Positions 50,851 to 60,982 are shown, counted from the stretch's first letter. The stretch is 64,000 nucleotides of DNA from Microbacterium sp. p3-SID336 (GCF_025143365.1 NZ_JALXPE010000001.1:84216-148215); one strand, 5' to 3'. Notes: generated by a model not told the origin, from the letters alone. Numbers and translations are program-made.

Positions 50851-51657
50851 TCAACCGGCGCGCGCGACCACGGAACGGGCGTGCCGGAGGACGGGCTCGT
50901 CCACCATCCGTCCCTGGAAGCGGAACACGCCGCGCTCCTCTGCGGCTGCGGCCAGCACCGCGCGCGCCCAGGCCACCGTCTCCGGATCGGGGCGATACGC
51001 CGCTCGGATCGGCGCCACCTGGGACGGGTGGATGCATGCCGTCGCGCGGAAGCCCGACGCGGCGGCGTCCTCAGCCTCGCTCTGCAGTCCTCCGACATCG
51101 TCGATGTCGATGTGCACCGCGTCGATCGCAGCCTTCCCGTGTGCGCCGGCCTCGAGCAGGACGCGGGAGCGCGCGTAGCGGGCGATGTCGCGGTAGCCGC
51201 CCGCGGCGGTGCGCGACGACGTGCCGCCCAGCGACGCCACCAGGTCCTCCGCGCCCCACATCATGCCCACGATCAGCGGATGCGCGGCGATGTCGTCGGC
51301 AGCGTGGATCCCGCGCGCCGTCTCGCACAGCGCGATGAGCGAGTAGCTGTCGTCGAAGGCTGCGAGCCCCGCCGTGCTCTCGGTCTTGGCGACCATCACC
51401 GTGCGGAATGACGTCTGTGCGAGTGCCTCGAGGTCCGCGCGGAAATCGGCGCTGTCCGGTGCGTTCACGCGCACGATGGTCCTGGCCGGGTCGAGGTCCG
51501 CGGCGAGGAGGTGGCGCCGGGCCTCGACCTTCGCCTCCGGGAGCACCGCGTCCTCGAGGTCGACGATGACACCGTCCGCCCGCTCCATCGCCTTCCCGAA
51601 CCGTTCGGGACGGTCGGCGGGACAGAACAGCAGCGCCGGTCCGAGATCGAAGCTCAT
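50851..51657 (-). CDS. citE: CitE-like beta-hydroxyacyl-CoA lyase
   Basis: 268 residues of the HpcH/HpaI fold: LLFCPADRPERFGKAMERADGVIVDLEDAV (Asp, Glu metal site), TIVRVNAPDS, ALCETARGI, WGAEDLVASLGG and CIHPSQVAPI. The closest well-studied relative in gene context is M. tuberculosis Rv2498c, which cleaves HMG-CoA and citramalyl-CoA in leucine and itaconate breakdown. Last gene of the operon that starts at 56781; ATG 51657 overlaps the maoC stop (ATGA). Confidence 0.88.
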   Translation of the reverse strand: MSFDLGPALLFCPADRPERFGKAMERADGVIVDLEDAVLPEAKVEARRHLLAADLDPARTIVRVNAPDSADFRADLEALAQTSFRTVMVAKTESTAGLAAFDDSYSLIALCETARGIHAADDIAAHPLIVGMMWGAEDLVASLGGTSSRTAAGGYRDIARYARSRVLLEAGAHGKAAIDAVHIDIDDVGGLQSEAEDAAASGFRATACIHPSQVAPIRAAYRPDPETVAWARAVLAAAAEERGVFRFQGRMVDEPVLRHARSVVARAG

Positions 51658-52142
51658 TCCGCCCCCTCCTCCGGTGCGCGGCGGACCAGCACACTCCGTG
51701 ACGCGGTCGCGATCACCGTGCCGTCCTGGTTCCGCCCCGTGTGCGCGATCTGCACGATGCCCTGGCCTGGCCGCGACGCCGAGAGCCGCTTCTCCACCAC
51801 GACGCTCTCGGTATACAGGGTGTCCCCGGCGAACAGCGGATGCGGGAATGCGATGTCGCTCAGCCCGAGCTGGGCGACGAGCGTGCCCTGGGTGAGTTGC
51901 ATGACGGAGGCGCCGACCATCGTCGACAGCGTCCACATGGAGTTCATGAGGCGCGCATGGAACGGCTCCTGCGCCTCGGCGAAGGCCGCGTCCAGGTGCA
52001 GCGCCTGCGTGTTCATGGTCAGCGTGGTGAACAGCACGTTGTCCGCCTCGGTGGCCGTGCGCCCCGGGCGATGCAGGTAGCGGGCGCCGGGCTCGAACTC
52101 CTCGAAGTACAGGCCGCGCTGCACGATGTCGCGCATGGTCAT
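51654..52142 (-). CDS. MaoC-like enoyl-CoA hydratase
   Basis: 162 residues, hot-dog fold: YFEEFEPGARYLHRPGRTATEADNVLFTTLTMNTQALHLDAAFA, with the hydratase motif TEADN and the His of LHLD, then FAGDTLYTESVVVEKR. The position between an acyl-CoA dehydrogenase and citE matches Rv2499c, a (methylglutaconyl/itaconyl)-CoA hydratase candidate. ATG 52142 or 52136. Confidence 0.88.
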   Translation of the reverse strand: MTMRDIVQRGLYFEEFEPGARYLHRPGRTATEADNVLFTTLTMNTQALHLDAAFAEAQEPFHARLMNSMWTLSTMVGASVMQLTQGTLVAQLGLSDIAFPHPLFAGDTLYTESVVVEKRLSASRPGQGIVQIAHTGRNQDGTVIATASRSVLVRRAPEEGAE

Positions 52143-52151
52143 CCCCTCACG

Positions 52152-53303
52152 CTACCCGGCGAGCCCCAGAGTCCTGGCGATCACGAGCAGCTGCACCTCG
52201 GTGGTGCCCTCCCCGATCTCCAGGATCTTCGAGTCGCGGTAGTGGCGCGCCACCGGGAACTCGTTCATGAACCCGTTGCCGCCGAAGATCTGTGTGGCAT
52301 CCCGCGCGTTGTCCATCGCCGCCTCCCCGGCCACGAGCTTGGCGATGGCCGCCGCCTCGGCGAACGAGAGCCCGCGGTCGCGGAGCCGCGCCGCGTGGTG
52401 CCAGGCGAGGCGCGCGGTGTGCACGCGAGCCCGCATGCGAGCGAGGGTGAACTGGGCGTTCTGGCGTGTGCTGAGCGCGCTGCCGAAGATCGTCCGGCTC
52501 TTGGCGTACTCCACCGCCGCCTCCAGACACCCTTCCGCTGCTCCGGTGGAAAGGGCGGCGATCGCGATGCGCCCCTCGTCGAGGATGCTGAGGAAGTTGC
52601 GGAACCCGTGTCCGCGCTCCCCCAGCAGGTTGCCGGCCGGGACCCGCGCTCCGTCGAAGGTCAGCGGATGCGTGTCCGACGCGTTCCAGCCCACCTTGTC
52701 GTACGGCGGCTCGACCGTGAAGCCCGGGGTGCCGTTCGGCACGATGATCGTCGAGATCTCCTTGCGCCCCTCGACGCTGCCGGTCACGGCGGTCACCGTG
52801 ACGAACCGGGTGATGGGCGTGCCGGAGTTCGTGATGAACTGCTTGGAGCCGTCGATCACCCACTCGTCGCCGTCGAGGCGGGCGGTCGTCCGCGTGGCTC
52901 CGGCGTCGCTGCCGGCCTCGGGCTCGGTCAGGCCGAATCCGGCAAGGGCCCTTCCGGCGAGCAGATCGGGCAGCAGCTCACGCTTCTGCTCCTCCGTGCC
53001 GAAGCGGAAGACCGGCATGGCCCCGAGGCTGACCCCGGCCTCCAGGGTGATCGCGATGGACTGGTCCACGCGGCCGAGCGCCTCGATCGCCAGCCCGAGA
53101 GCCATGTAATCGCCACCCTGGCCGCCGTACTCCTCGGGAAACGGCAGGCCGAACAGTCCCAGTTCGCCCATGCGTGCCACGACGTCCATGGACAGCGTGT
53201 GCGTGCGGTCCGCCTCGTACGCCTGCGGAGCCACCACGGTCTCCGCGAATTCGCGCACCATCGCCGCGAGCTCGCGCTCCTCCTCGGTCAGGCTGTCCAT
53301 CAT
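52152..53303 (-). CDS. Acyl-CoA dehydrogenase (FadE19-like, probably isovaleryl-CoA)
   Basis: 383 residues: FGLTEPEAGSDAGATRTTA (FAD/substrate block), FITNSGT, NLLGERGHGFRNFLSILDEGRIAIAALSTG, QIFGGNGFMNEFPVARHYRDSKILEIGEGTTEVQLLVIAR with the catalytic Glu area. Oxidises a branched acyl-CoA with FAD. Gene order supports isovaleryl-CoA. ATG overlaps the downstream neighbour's boundary: its start codon lies in the 3' end of the carboxylase gene. Confidence 0.9.
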   Translation of the reverse strand: MMDSLTEEERELAAMVREFAETVVAPQAYEADRTHTLSMDVVARMGELGLFGLPFPEEYGGQGGDYMALGLAIEALGRVDQSIAITLEAGVSLGAMPVFRFGTEEQKRELLPDLLAGRALAGFGLTEPEAGSDAGATRTTARLDGDEWVIDGSKQFITNSGTPITRFVTVTAVTGSVEGRKEISTIIVPNGTPGFTVEPPYDKVGWNASDTHPLTFDGARVPAGNLLGERGHGFRNFLSILDEGRIAIAALSTGAAEGCLEAAVEYAKSRTIFGSALSTRQNAQFTLARMRARVHTARLAWHHAARLRDRGLSFAEAAAIAKLVAGEAAMDNARDATQIFGGNGFMNEFPVARHYRDSKILEIGEGTTEVQLLVIARTLGLAG

Positions 53304-55222
53304 CGGTCCTCCTCAGTCGTCGTCACCCGCGCGACCGGCTGGTCGCGCCGCACCTGGTCGCCCACCACGACCAGCAGCTGCACGACGCCGTCGTGCGGCG
53401 CGAGCACCTGGTGCTCCATCTTCATGGCCTCGACGGCCACCAGCGGGTCGCCGGCCGTCACCGTCGCGCCGTCGGCGACGTGCACCGCGACGACACTCCC
53501 CGGCATCGGAGCGCGGCCCTCCGGCGCGCTGGCGCGCGCACCCCGATCGGCTGCCGCGAGACGCCGCCGTAGCAGCTGCCTGCGGTCCAGGGGACGCAGC
53601 CGCACGGTCGCGCCGGCATCGGACGCCCAGACCGCGCCGTCGGCGTCGATCGCGGCACGGGCTTCCCCGGCGGGCGCCGCGTCTCGGTCGATCATGAGGA
53701 GCTCGTCGTCGTCGGTCACCACACCCAGCGGGGCATCGAGGGCCGGGTCCGCGCCCAGCCGCCATCCGGTGAGGGACTGCCACAGCGGACCTGCCCCTCG
53801 CGCGCGCGTGGCCACCCCGGTCAGGCCGGCGACGGCGGACAGCTGTGCCGGAGTCGGGCGACGCGTCGGGAGCGGCAGCAGCGTCTCGATGAGTCCCGTG
53901 TCCAGGTCGCCGGCGCGGACCCGCTCGTTCCGCAGCAGCGTGCGCAGGAACGCGATGTTGGTGTCGACCCCCAGCACGACCAGGCGTGACAGCGCATCGT
54001 CCAGACGACGCAGCGCCGTCTCTCGATCGTCCGCGTGTGCGATCACCTTCGCGATCATCGGGTCGTAGTAGCCGCTGACCTCACTGCCGCTCTCCACCGC
54101 CGAGTCCACGCGGACCCCGGCGGGCGCCTCGAACAGCAGCACAGTTCCGGTGGAGGGCAGGAAGCCCCGCTCGGGGGACTCCGCGTACACGCGCGCCTCC
54201 ACGGCGTGGCCCCGGAGCTGCGCGTGCACGTCCAGGCGCTGCCCGTCCGCGACGCGCAGCTGCAGGGCCACGAGATCGAGGCCCGTGACCTCCTCCGTGA
54301 CCGGATGCTCGACCTGGAGACGGGTGTTCATCTCGATGAAGAACACGTCCTCAGGGGCGTCCGCATCCACCAGGAACTCGACGGTGCCTGCGCCGACATA
54401 GGACACGCTCTCCGCCGCACGGACGGCGGCCGAGAGAAGGCGTTCCCTGGTCTCCGCGGGGATGCCGGCAGACGGCGCCTCCTCGATCACCTTCTGATGA
54501 CGACGCTGGAGCGTGCACTCGCGCTCGCCGAATGCGACCACCCGCCCGTGGTCGTCGCCGAAGACCTGGACCTCGATGTGTCGGGGCCGGCGGATGAGCC
54601 TCTCCAGCACGAGGGCGTCGTCGCCGAACGCAGCGGATGCCACGCGCCGAGCCGAGGCGAGCGCCGCCGACAGCTCGGTGGCCGCGGAGACCACCTCCAT
54701 GCCCTTGCCGCCGCCGCCCGCGCTCGGTTTCACGAGCAGCGGGAACCCGACGGCGGCGGCCTCCTCCGCGATCTCGGCATCGGACAGGCCCCTCGCGTCG
54801 AAGCCGGGGACCACGGGCACGCCGCTGCGCGCGACGTGCTCTCGAGCTCTGGCCTTGTCCCCCATGATCTGCAGCGCCTCGACCGAGGGGCCGACGAACA
54901 CGATCCCGCTCTCGGCGCAGGCCTGCGCGAGCCCGACGCTCTCCGAGAGGAACCCGTAGCCGGGGTGGATCGCCTGGGCGCCCGTGCGGCGGGCGGCCGC
55001 GATCACGGCGTCGATGTCGAGGTAGGACTCCGCGGCGGGCGCGGGACCGATTCGCACGGCGGTGTCGGCTTCGCGCACGTTCGGCGCGCCGGCGTCCGCA
55101 TCGCTGTACACCGCCACGCTCCGGATGCCCTGGTCTCGGAGCGTGCGGATGATGCGCCTGGCGATCTCGCCGCGGTTGGCGACGAGGACGGTATGGAAGG
55201 AGGGACGGCTCGTGGTCGGCAT
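53300..55222 (-). CDS. accA1: Biotin-dependent acyl-CoA carboxylase alpha subunit (methylcrotonyl-CoA carboxylase-like)
   Basis: 640 residues: biotin carboxylase domain (VLVANRGEIARRIIRTLRD, VGFPLLVKPSAGGGGKGMEVV, FIEMNTRLQVEHPVTEEVTG), a linker domain, and a C-terminal biotinyl domain with VEAMKMEHQ (Lys carries biotin) near residue 605. It needs the beta subunit at 55228. Order and partners match M. tuberculosis AccA1-AccD1, a methylcrotonyl-CoA carboxylase. ATG 55222, 5 nt after the beta-subunit stop. Confidence 0.92.
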   Translation of the reverse strand: MPTTSRPSFHTVLVANRGEIARRIIRTLRDQGIRSVAVYSDADAGAPNVREADTAVRIGPAPAAESYLDIDAVIAAARRTGAQAIHPGYGFLSESVGLAQACAESGIVFVGPSVEALQIMGDKARAREHVARSGVPVVPGFDARGLSDAEIAEEAAAVGFPLLVKPSAGGGGKGMEVVSAATELSAALASARRVASAAFGDDALVLERLIRRPRHIEVQVFGDDHGRVVAFGERECTLQRRHQKVIEEAPSAGIPAETRERLLSAAVRAAESVSYVGAGTVEFLVDADAPEDVFFIEMNTRLQVEHPVTEEVTGLDLVALQLRVADGQRLDVHAQLRGHAVEARVYAESPERGFLPSTGTVLLFEAPAGVRVDSAVESGSEVSGYYDPMIAKVIAHADDRETALRRLDDALSRLVVLGVDTNIAFLRTLLRNERVRAGDLDTGLIETLLPLPTRRPTPAQLSAVAGLTGVATRARGAGPLWQSLTGWRLGADPALDAPLGVVTDDDELLMIDRDAAPAGEARAAIDADGAVWASDAGATVRLRPLDRRQLLRRRLAAADRGARASAPEGRAPMPGSVVAVHVADGATVTAGDPLVAVEAMKMEHQVLAPHDGVVQLLVVVGDQVRRDQPVARVTTTEEDR

Positions 55223-55227
55223 GGGGC

Positions 55228-56781
55228 TCACATCCGGAAGACGCCGAAGCGCGGTTCGGGCAACGGGGTGCGGGACACGACGTCGAGGGCGAGGCCCAGC
55301 AGGTCGCGGGTCTGGGCGGGGTCGACGATGCCGTCGTCCCAGAGTCGAGCGGTGGCGTAGTACGGCTCGCCCTGTCGCTCGTACTGCTCGCGGATCGGGC
55401 TCTCGAACGCGGCGCGCGCGTCCGCCTCCCACGCCTCGCCACGGGCCGCCAGCTGCTCCTCCTTCACGGTGGCGAGCACGGACGCCGCCTGCGGACCGCC
55501 CATCACCGAGATGCGGCTGGCCGGCCACGACCACAGGAACCGCGGCGAGTAGGCCCGACCGCACATCGAGTAGTTGCCGGCGCCGAAAGAGCCGCCGATG
55601 ATGACCGTGAGCTTCGGCACCCGGGTGGTCGCGACCGCGGTCACCATCTTGGCGCCGTCCTTCGCGATCCCGCCGGCCTCGGCGTCCGAGCCCACCATGA
55701 ACCCCGTGATGTTCTGCAGGAACAGCAGGGGAATGCCCCGCTGGTCGCACAGCTCGATGAAGTGCGCGCCCTTCAGCGCGGACTCCCCGAACAGCACGCC
55801 GTTGTTGGCGACCACCCCGATGGGATGGCCGTGCAGGCGCGCGAAGCCGGTGACGAGGGTCGTGCCGTACTCGGCCTTGAACTCGCGGAAGGTGTCGCCG
55901 TCGACCACGCGATCGATGACCTCGTGCACGTCGTACGCGGCGTTCACGTCCACGGGGACCACGTCGTACAGGGAACCCGTCTCGGCGGGTGGACGGCTCT
56001 CCTGCACCTCCCAGGCGGGAGCGGCGAGAGGCGGCAGCGTCGCCACGATGTCTCGCAGGATCTCGAGCGCGTGCTCGTCGTCCTCGGCGAGATGGTCGAC
56101 CACTCCGCTGCGCCGGGCGTGCAGCTCTCCCCCGCCGAGTTCCTCGGCCGTGACGATCTCGCCGATCGCGGCCTTCACCAGCGGCGGACCGCCGAGGAAG
56201 ATCGTCCCCTGTCCGCGCACGATCACGGTCTCATCGCTCATGGCGGGCACATACGCGCCGCCCGCTGTGCAGGAGCCGAGGACGGCGGCGAGCTGAGGGA
56301 TGCCGGCCGCCGACAGCCGCGCCTGGTTGAAGAAGATGCGGCCGAAGTGGTCCCGGTCGGGGAAGACCTCGTCCTGTTTCGGCAGGAAGGCCCCGCCCGA
56401 GTCGACCAGGTACAGGCACGGCAGGCGGTTCTCCAGCGCGATCTCCTGCGCGCGCAGGTGCTTCTTCACCGTGAGCGGAAAGTAGGTGCCGCCCTTGACG
56501 GTCGCGTCGTTGCACACGACCATGACGTGGCGTCCGTGCACGAGGCCGATGCCGGCGATCACGCCGGCCCCCGGCGCCTCTCCCCCGTACAGCCCGTCCG
56601 CCGCAAGAGGCGCGATCTCGATGAAGGGGCTGCCCTCGTCGAGGAGGCGGGTCACCCGGTCCCGCGGCAGCAGCTTCCCGCGTGCGACATGCCGCTCGCG
56701 CGAGGCCGGGGGGCCGCCGACGGCCGCCGTCGCGAGTCGCTCGCGCAGCTCCTGCGCCAGGCTCTCCTGGGTTGCCGGCAT
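55228..56781 (-). CDS. accD1: Acyl-CoA carboxylase beta (carboxyltransferase) subunit
   Basis: 517 residues of the crotonase-like carboxyltransferase fold: [69 protein letters not shown] (acyl-CoA oxyanion Gly), [12 protein letters not shown] and [22 protein letters not shown]. The length and motifs favour methylcrotonyl-CoA over propionyl-CoA carboxylase. First gene of the five-gene operon; 62 nt upstream lies the TetR palindrome. Confidence 0.92.
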   Translation of the reverse strand: MPATQESLAQELRERLATAAVGGPPASRERHVARGKLLPRDRVTRLLDEGSPFIEIAPLAADGLYGGEAPGAGVIAGIGLVHGRHVMVVCNDATVKGGTYFPLTVKKHLRAQEIALENRLPCLYLVDSGGAFLPKQDEVFPDRDHFGRIFFNQARLSAAGIPQLAAVLGSCTAGGAYVPAMSDETVIVRGQGTIFLGGPPLVKAAIGEIVTAEELGGGELHARRSGVVDHLAEDDEHALEILRDIVATLPPLAAPAWEVQESRPPAETGSLYDVVPVDVNAAYDVHEVIDRVVDGDTFREFKAEYGTTLVTGFARLHGHPIGVVANNGVLFGESALKGAHFIELCDQRGIPLLFLQNITGFMVGSDAEAGGIAKDGAKMVTAVATTRVPKLTVIIGGSFGAGNYSMCGRAYSPRFLWSWPASRISVMGGPQAASVLATVKEEQLAARGEAWEADARAAFESPIREQYERQGEPYYATARLWDDGIVDPAQTRDLLGLALDVVSRTPLPEPRFGVFRM

Positions 56782-56842
56782 CGTGATGTCCTCCTCGACC
56801 CCACGCCCGCGCCGCCGGAGCTGGCGCGGTGGATGCTTCCTC

Positions 56843-56860
56843 GGTTAGTGTTCACTAACC
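56843..56860. promoter_or_regulatory. Palindromic operator for the TetR regulator
   Basis: GGTTAGTG-TT-CACTAACC, perfect 8-bp arms, in the 110-bp divergent gap. A second, weaker palindrome GTTA...TAAC (56872-56887) ends 5 nt before the tetR ATG, so the regulator may also repress itself. Operator assignment is inference from position and symmetry. Confidence 0.75.
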
Positions 56861-56891
56861 CGATGATTCAGGTTAGCGAGGATTAACTGAG

Positions 56892-57494
56892 ATGACAAGC
56901 CCGCTCACCGCCCGAGACCGTGCCAAGGCGGAACGGTCCGACGCGCTGCTGCATGCCGCCGCACGCCTGTTCGCCGCGCGCGGGTACACCGGCGTCAGCC
57001 TGGAGGACATCGGTGCGGCCGTCGGCGTGTCCGGGCCCGCCGTCTATCGTCACTTCGCCGGCAAGCAGGCTCTCCTCGGCGCCGTACTGGTGAAGGTGAG
57101 CCATGACCTCGTGGACGGAGGTGAGCGCGTCGCTGCGCTCACGGACGACGCGGACGAGCGCATGCGCGGACTCATCCGCTTCCACGTGGACTTCGCTCTG
57201 GGCAACGCCGAGGTCATCCAGGTGCAGGACCGCGACGTGGCGCATCTCGCTGAGGCCGACCGCGCCGAGGTCCGCCGACTGCAGCGTGCCTACATCGAGC
57301 TCTGGATGGACGCGCTCGCCGCCGTCGATCGTCCGGCCGCGGTCGAGCGCGACGAGCTGCGGCTGCGGGTGCAGGCGTGCTTCGGGCTGATCAACTCCAC
57401 GCCACACAGCACGAGGGCGGCCACGAGGCGGCATTCCGCCACCGCGACCGTGCTGGCCGCGATGGCGGACGCCGCGCTGCGCGCCGTCAGCTGA
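56892..57494 (+). CDS. TetR-family regulator
   Basis: 200 residues. HTH: LLHAAARLFAARGYTGVSLEDIGAAVGVSGPAVYRHFAGKQALL. The C-terminal ligand domain includes VRRLQRAYIELWMDAL. It is divergent from the carboxylase operon and overlaps the E2 gene's 3' end by 8 nt. It corresponds to the TetR gene beside accD1 in mycobacteria (Rv2506 position). Ligand probably an acyl-CoA; inferred. Confidence 0.9.
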   Translation: MTSPLTARDRAKAERSDALLHAAARLFAARGYTGVSLEDIGAAVGVSGPAVYRHFAGKQALLGAVLVKVSHDLVDGGERVAALTDDADERMRGLIRFHVDFALGNAEVIQVQDRDVAHLAEADRAEVRRLQRAYIELWMDALAAVDRPAAVERDELRLRVQACFGLINSTPHSTRAATRRHSATATVLAAMADAALRAVS

Positions 57495-58857
57495 GGAGCA
57501 TCGCCCGTCCCGGCTCCTCGAGGATGTCGGCGACCTCCTTCAGGAACGCCGCCCCCTCGGCACCGTCGACGAGCCGATGGTCGAACGACAGGCTCAGCGT
57601 CATGAGCTGACGCAGCGCGATCTCTCCCCGGTGCTCCCAGGGCTGTCTGCGCACGGCACCCACGGCCAGGATCCCGGACTGCCCTGGCGGCAGAATCGGG
57701 GTTCCGGCGTCGACACCGAACACGCCGATGTTCGAGATGGAGAAGGTGCCACCGGCGAGTTCGGCGGGTGACGTCTTCCCGGCGCGGGCGGTCTCGGCCA
57801 GCGACTTCACGGCATCGGCGAGCTGCACCAGGGTCAGCCGCTCCGCGTCCCGGATCATCGGGACGATCAGTCCTCTCTCGGTCGCGGCGGCGATGCCCAG
57901 GTCGACGTACCCGTACTGCACGATCTCTCCGGCGGCCTCGTCCCAGCGCGAGTTCAGGCCCGGGGCGCGGCCGAGCGCGAGACACACGGCCTTCGCCACC
58001 ACGGCCAGCGGACCGATGCGGTGCGCGCTGAGGGCACGGTCCTCGCGCAGGCGTGCCAGCAGATCCATGGTCGCCGTGACGTCGACCGTGTGGAACACGG
58101 TCACGTGCGGGGCGGTGAAGGCGCTCTGCACCATGGCCGCGGCCGTGTGCTTGCGGACACCCCTGATCGGCGATCGGGTCTCGCGGGCACGGTCGTCGTG
58201 GCGCGGCGGCAGGAGCTGCGGCTCCACCTCCGCACGCTCCGCAGGAGCAGCCGCCCCCGCGCCGACGCGTTCCGCATAGTCGTCGACGTCCTTACGCGTG
58301 ATGACGCGGTCGCCGACCTCCGCCGCGACCAGCACGAGGTCGACGCCGAGGCGTTTCGCGTGCGCCCGCACCGGCGGCGTCGACCGCGGACGCTTGATGA
58401 CGGTCTCCACCGAGGCGGTCGGTGCGGCGTCGTGCGGTGCCGCCTCCAGCACCGCCGTGTCGGCCGCGGGGACGCTGCCGCCGATCCGACGCGCCCGGCG
58501 CGCGGGACGCCCCGTCGTCGAGGGGGCGGCGCCGTAGCCGACCAGGTTCGGCTGCGCCTTCTCCGGCTCGGTCCCCGCGGACGCGCCCGCCGGGTCACCC
58601 GCCGCCACCGGTTCCTCTCCGGCCACGTCGAATTCGATCAGCGGGGCCCCGACGGCGACGGTCTCCCCCGCGCTCGCGTGCAACGTCGAGACGGTTCCCT
58701 CGTACGGCGACGGCAGTTCCACGACCGCCTTGGCCGTCTCCACCTCCGCGAGCGTCTGGTTCAGCGCGACGCTGTCGCCCGGTGCGACGAGCCACTGCAC
58801 CACCTCGGCCTCGGTCAGTCCTTCACCGAGGTCGGGAAGCCGGAACTCCGCGATCAT
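57487..58857 (-). CDS. bkdC: 2-oxoacid dehydrogenase E2 (branched-chain type)
   Basis: 456 residues. One lipoyl domain (LPDLGEGLTEAEVVQWL, EVETAKAVVELPS with lipoyl Lys), a Pro/Ala linker, a peripheral subunit-binding domain (VRAHAKRLGVDLVLV) and the catalytic domain (HVTVFHTVDVTATMDLL ... SLSFDHRLVDGAEGAAFL, His and Asp). Moves the acyl group to CoA. E1-beta overlaps by 4 nt. Branched-chain specificity is inferred from the adjoining leucine operon. Confidence 0.92.
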   Translation of the reverse strand: MIAEFRLPDLGEGLTEAEVVQWLVAPGDSVALNQTLAEVETAKAVVELPSPYEGTVSTLHASAGETVAVGAPLIEFDVAGEEPVAAGDPAGASAGTEPEKAQPNLVGYGAAPSTTGRPARRARRIGGSVPAADTAVLEAAPHDAAPTASVETVIKRPRSTPPVRAHAKRLGVDLVLVAAEVGDRVITRKDVDDYAERVGAGAAAPAERAEVEPQLLPPRHDDRARETRSPIRGVRKHTAAAMVQSAFTAPHVTVFHTVDVTATMDLLARLREDRALSAHRIGPLAVVAKAVCLALGRAPGLNSRWDEAAGEIVQYGYVDLGIAAATERGLIVPMIRDAERLTLVQLADAVKSLAETARAGKTSPAELAGGTFSISNIGVFGVDAGTPILPPGQSGILAVGAVRRQPWEHRGEIALRQLMTLSLSFDHRLVDGAEGAAFLKEVADILEEPGRAMLLS

Positions 58858-59864
58858 GCCTCTGCTCCCGTCAGGCTGTGGGGTCGGTCGAGCACCCGGT
58901 CGACCGCGTCGAGCAGGCGATCGAGGTCAGGAAGGTGGTACTTCTCGAGCTTCGCGGGCGGGTAGGGCACGTCATGACCGGTGACCCGCAGCGGGGCGGA
59001 CTCGAGGTATTCGAAACAGCGCTCGGTGATGCTGGCGATCACCTCGGCGGCGAGTCCCGCCTCTCGCGAGGCCTCGTGGGCCACGACCACGCGACCGGTC
59101 TTCCGGACGGAGGCGGCGACGGAGTCGTAGTCCACCGGCGACAGCGAGCGCAGGTCGATCACCTCCAGCGAGACGCCCTCGTCCTCCGCGGCTTCTGCCG
59201 CCTGCAACGCCGTGGTGACCATCGCTCCGTAGGTGATGAGGGTGGCGTCCGTGCCCGCGCGGACGACTCTGGCGAGCCCCATCGGGGGCGCGTCCGCGAG
59301 CGGGGCGTCGAGGTCGACCTCCCCCTTGTGGTGGTACAGGCGCTTCGGCTCGAAGAACACCACGGGGTCGTCGCTCGCGATCGCCTGGCGCAGACTCCGG
59401 TACGCGTCCTGCGGGTTGGAGACGGCGATCACGCGCAGGCCCGCGGTGTGTGCGAAGTACGCCTCGGGCGACTCCGAGTGATGCTCGGCCGCGCCGATGC
59501 CGCCCGCCCAGGGGATGCGGATGGTGACCGGCATCTTCACGCGACCCTGGGTGCGGTAATGCAGCTTCGCGACCTGCGAGACGATCTGGTCGAAGGCGGG
59601 GTACAGGAACCCGTCGAACTGGATCTCCACCACCGGCCGATAGCCGCGGAAGGCGAGGCCCACCGCGGTGCCGACGATGCCGGACTCCGCGAGCGGCGTG
59701 TCGATCACACGCGCAGCGCCGAATTCGTCGAGGAGACCGTCGGTGATGCGGAACACGCCGCCGAGCTTGCCGATGTCCTCGCCGAGCAGCACGACCTTGT
59801 CGTCGTCGCGCATCGCCTGCCGCAGACCGGCGCCGAGTGCCTTTCCGAGTGTGAGCTCGGTCAT
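58854..59864 (-). CDS. bkdB: 2-oxoacid dehydrogenase E1 beta
   Basis: 336 residues, transketolase-like: VVLLGEDIGKLGGVFRIT, DTPLAESGIVGTAVGLAFRGYRPVVEIQF, HHSESPEAYFAHTAGL, LEVIDLRSLSPVDYD. Makes the E1 tetramer with the alpha subunit. ATG 59864, 2 nt after the alpha stop. Upstream frame is not protein-like. Confidence 0.93.
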   Translation of the reverse strand: MTELTLGKALGAGLRQAMRDDDKVVLLGEDIGKLGGVFRITDGLLDEFGAARVIDTPLAESGIVGTAVGLAFRGYRPVVEIQFDGFLYPAFDQIVSQVAKLHYRTQGRVKMPVTIRIPWAGGIGAAEHHSESPEAYFAHTAGLRVIAVSNPQDAYRSLRQAIASDDPVVFFEPKRLYHHKGEVDLDAPLADAPPMGLARVVRAGTDATLITYGAMVTTALQAAEAAEDEGVSLEVIDLRSLSPVDYDSVAASVRKTGRVVVAHEASREAGLAAEVIASITERCFEYLESAPLRVTGHDVPYPPAKLEKYHLPDLDRLLDAVDRVLDRPHSLTGAEA

Positions 59865-59866
59865 GG

Positions 59867-60982
59867 TCAGGCCTCGCTCTCGAACGATGCGAGGTAGGCG
59901 GCGTATTCCGCGCGCTGGCGCTCCAGCCCCGTGTGCGGTTCGGCGTACACGCCGTCGAACACGGCCAGCGGCGGTCGGGTCACCATGCCCAGGCACGCCG
60001 CACGCATCTCCTTCGCGACAGCGTCCGCCGCCGCCTGGGTGTCGGCGACGTGCTCCTCGGTCAGCTCACCGCGGGCGCGCAGGTGCGCTTCGAGCCGGGC
60101 GATCGGGTCGCGCCGCCGCCACGACTCCAGCTCCTCCTCGTCGCGGTAGCGCGTCGGGTCGTCCGCGGTGGTGTGCGGGCCCATGCGATAGGTCACGGCC
60201 TCGATGTAGGCGGGGCCGTTGCCCGTGCGCGCATGCTCGAGCGCCCAGCGCATCGCCGCCATGCACGCGAGGACGTCATTGCCGTCGACGCGGAGACTCG
60301 GGATGCCGAATCCGGGGGCACGTCCGGCGATCGGGTACTGGGACTGGACGGCCACCGGCTCCGAGATCGCCCAGTGGTTGTTCTGGCACACGAACACCAC
60401 CGGTGCCTGATACGAGGCGGCGAAGATCATCGCCTCGTTGACGTCTCCCTGGCTGGTCGCTCCGTCCCCGAAGTAGGTCACCGCGACCTCCGGGGCGTTC
60501 TCGTGCCGGATGCCCATGGCGTAGCCGACCGCATGCAGCGTCTGCGCGCCGATGATGATCTGGAGCGGAGCGACGCCGAGGACGGCAGGGTCGTACGCCG
60601 CACCCTCTTCGCCGCGCCACATGCGCACGTAGTCGCCGGGCTGTGCGCCCCGCGCATAGATCACGCCGGTCTCGCGGTAGCTGGGGAAGACGAAGTCCTG
60701 CGGTGCCAGCGCGCGAGCCGTGCCGATCTGCGTCGCCTCCTGACCCTGACACGGAGCCCACAGACCGAGCTGCCCCTGCCGCTGCAGGGCGACACCCTCG
60801 GCGTCGATGCGGCGGAGGACGACCATGTCACGGTGCAGCGCGCGGAGCTGAGCGGCATCCACATCGGCGACGAGCGGGTCGAGTCGGGGGTTCGGCACGC
60901 GGGACCCATCCGGAGCGAGGATGCGCTCCGAGAGCTCGAGATCCTGGGCGGCGTCTGCGATGGGGGTGATCTGCGGCGACAT
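59867..60982 (-). CDS. bkdA: 2-oxoacid dehydrogenase E1 alpha
   Basis: 371 residues. TPP-binding motif YFGDGATSQGDVNEAMIFAASYQAPVVFVCQNN (GDG ... NN), GQEATQIGTA, YRETGVIYARG and YRMGPHTTADDPTRYRD. The His of the phosphorylation-loop block is typical of branched-chain E1. Of two adjacent ATGs I choose 60982, as AGGAGG is only 3 nt from 60985. First gene of the bkd operon, divergent from the Lrp gene. Confidence 0.93.
   Translation of the reverse strand: MSPQITPIADAAQDLELSERILAPDGSRVPNPRLDPLVADVDAAQLRALHRDMVVLRRIDAEGVALQRQGQLGLWAPCQGQEATQIGTARALAPQDFVFPSYRETGVIYARGAQPGDYVRMWRGEEGAAYDPAVLGVAPLQIIIGAQTLHAVGYAMGIRHENAPEVAVTYFGDGATSQGDVNEAMIFAASYQAPVVFVCQNNHWAISEPVAVQSQYPIAGRAPGFGIPSLRVDGNDVLACMAAMRWALEHARTGNGPAYIEAVTYRMGPHTTADDPTRYRDEEELESWRRRDPIARLEAHLRARGELTEEHVADTQAAADAVAKEMRAACLGMVTRPPLAVFDGVYAEPHTGLERQRAEYAAYLASFESEA

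Noticed and set aside
57290..57985. Minus-strand ORF across the TetR 3' end and E2
   Set aside because: Out-of-frame reading of the E2 gene; Arg/Gly/Ala-rich composition and no start signal.
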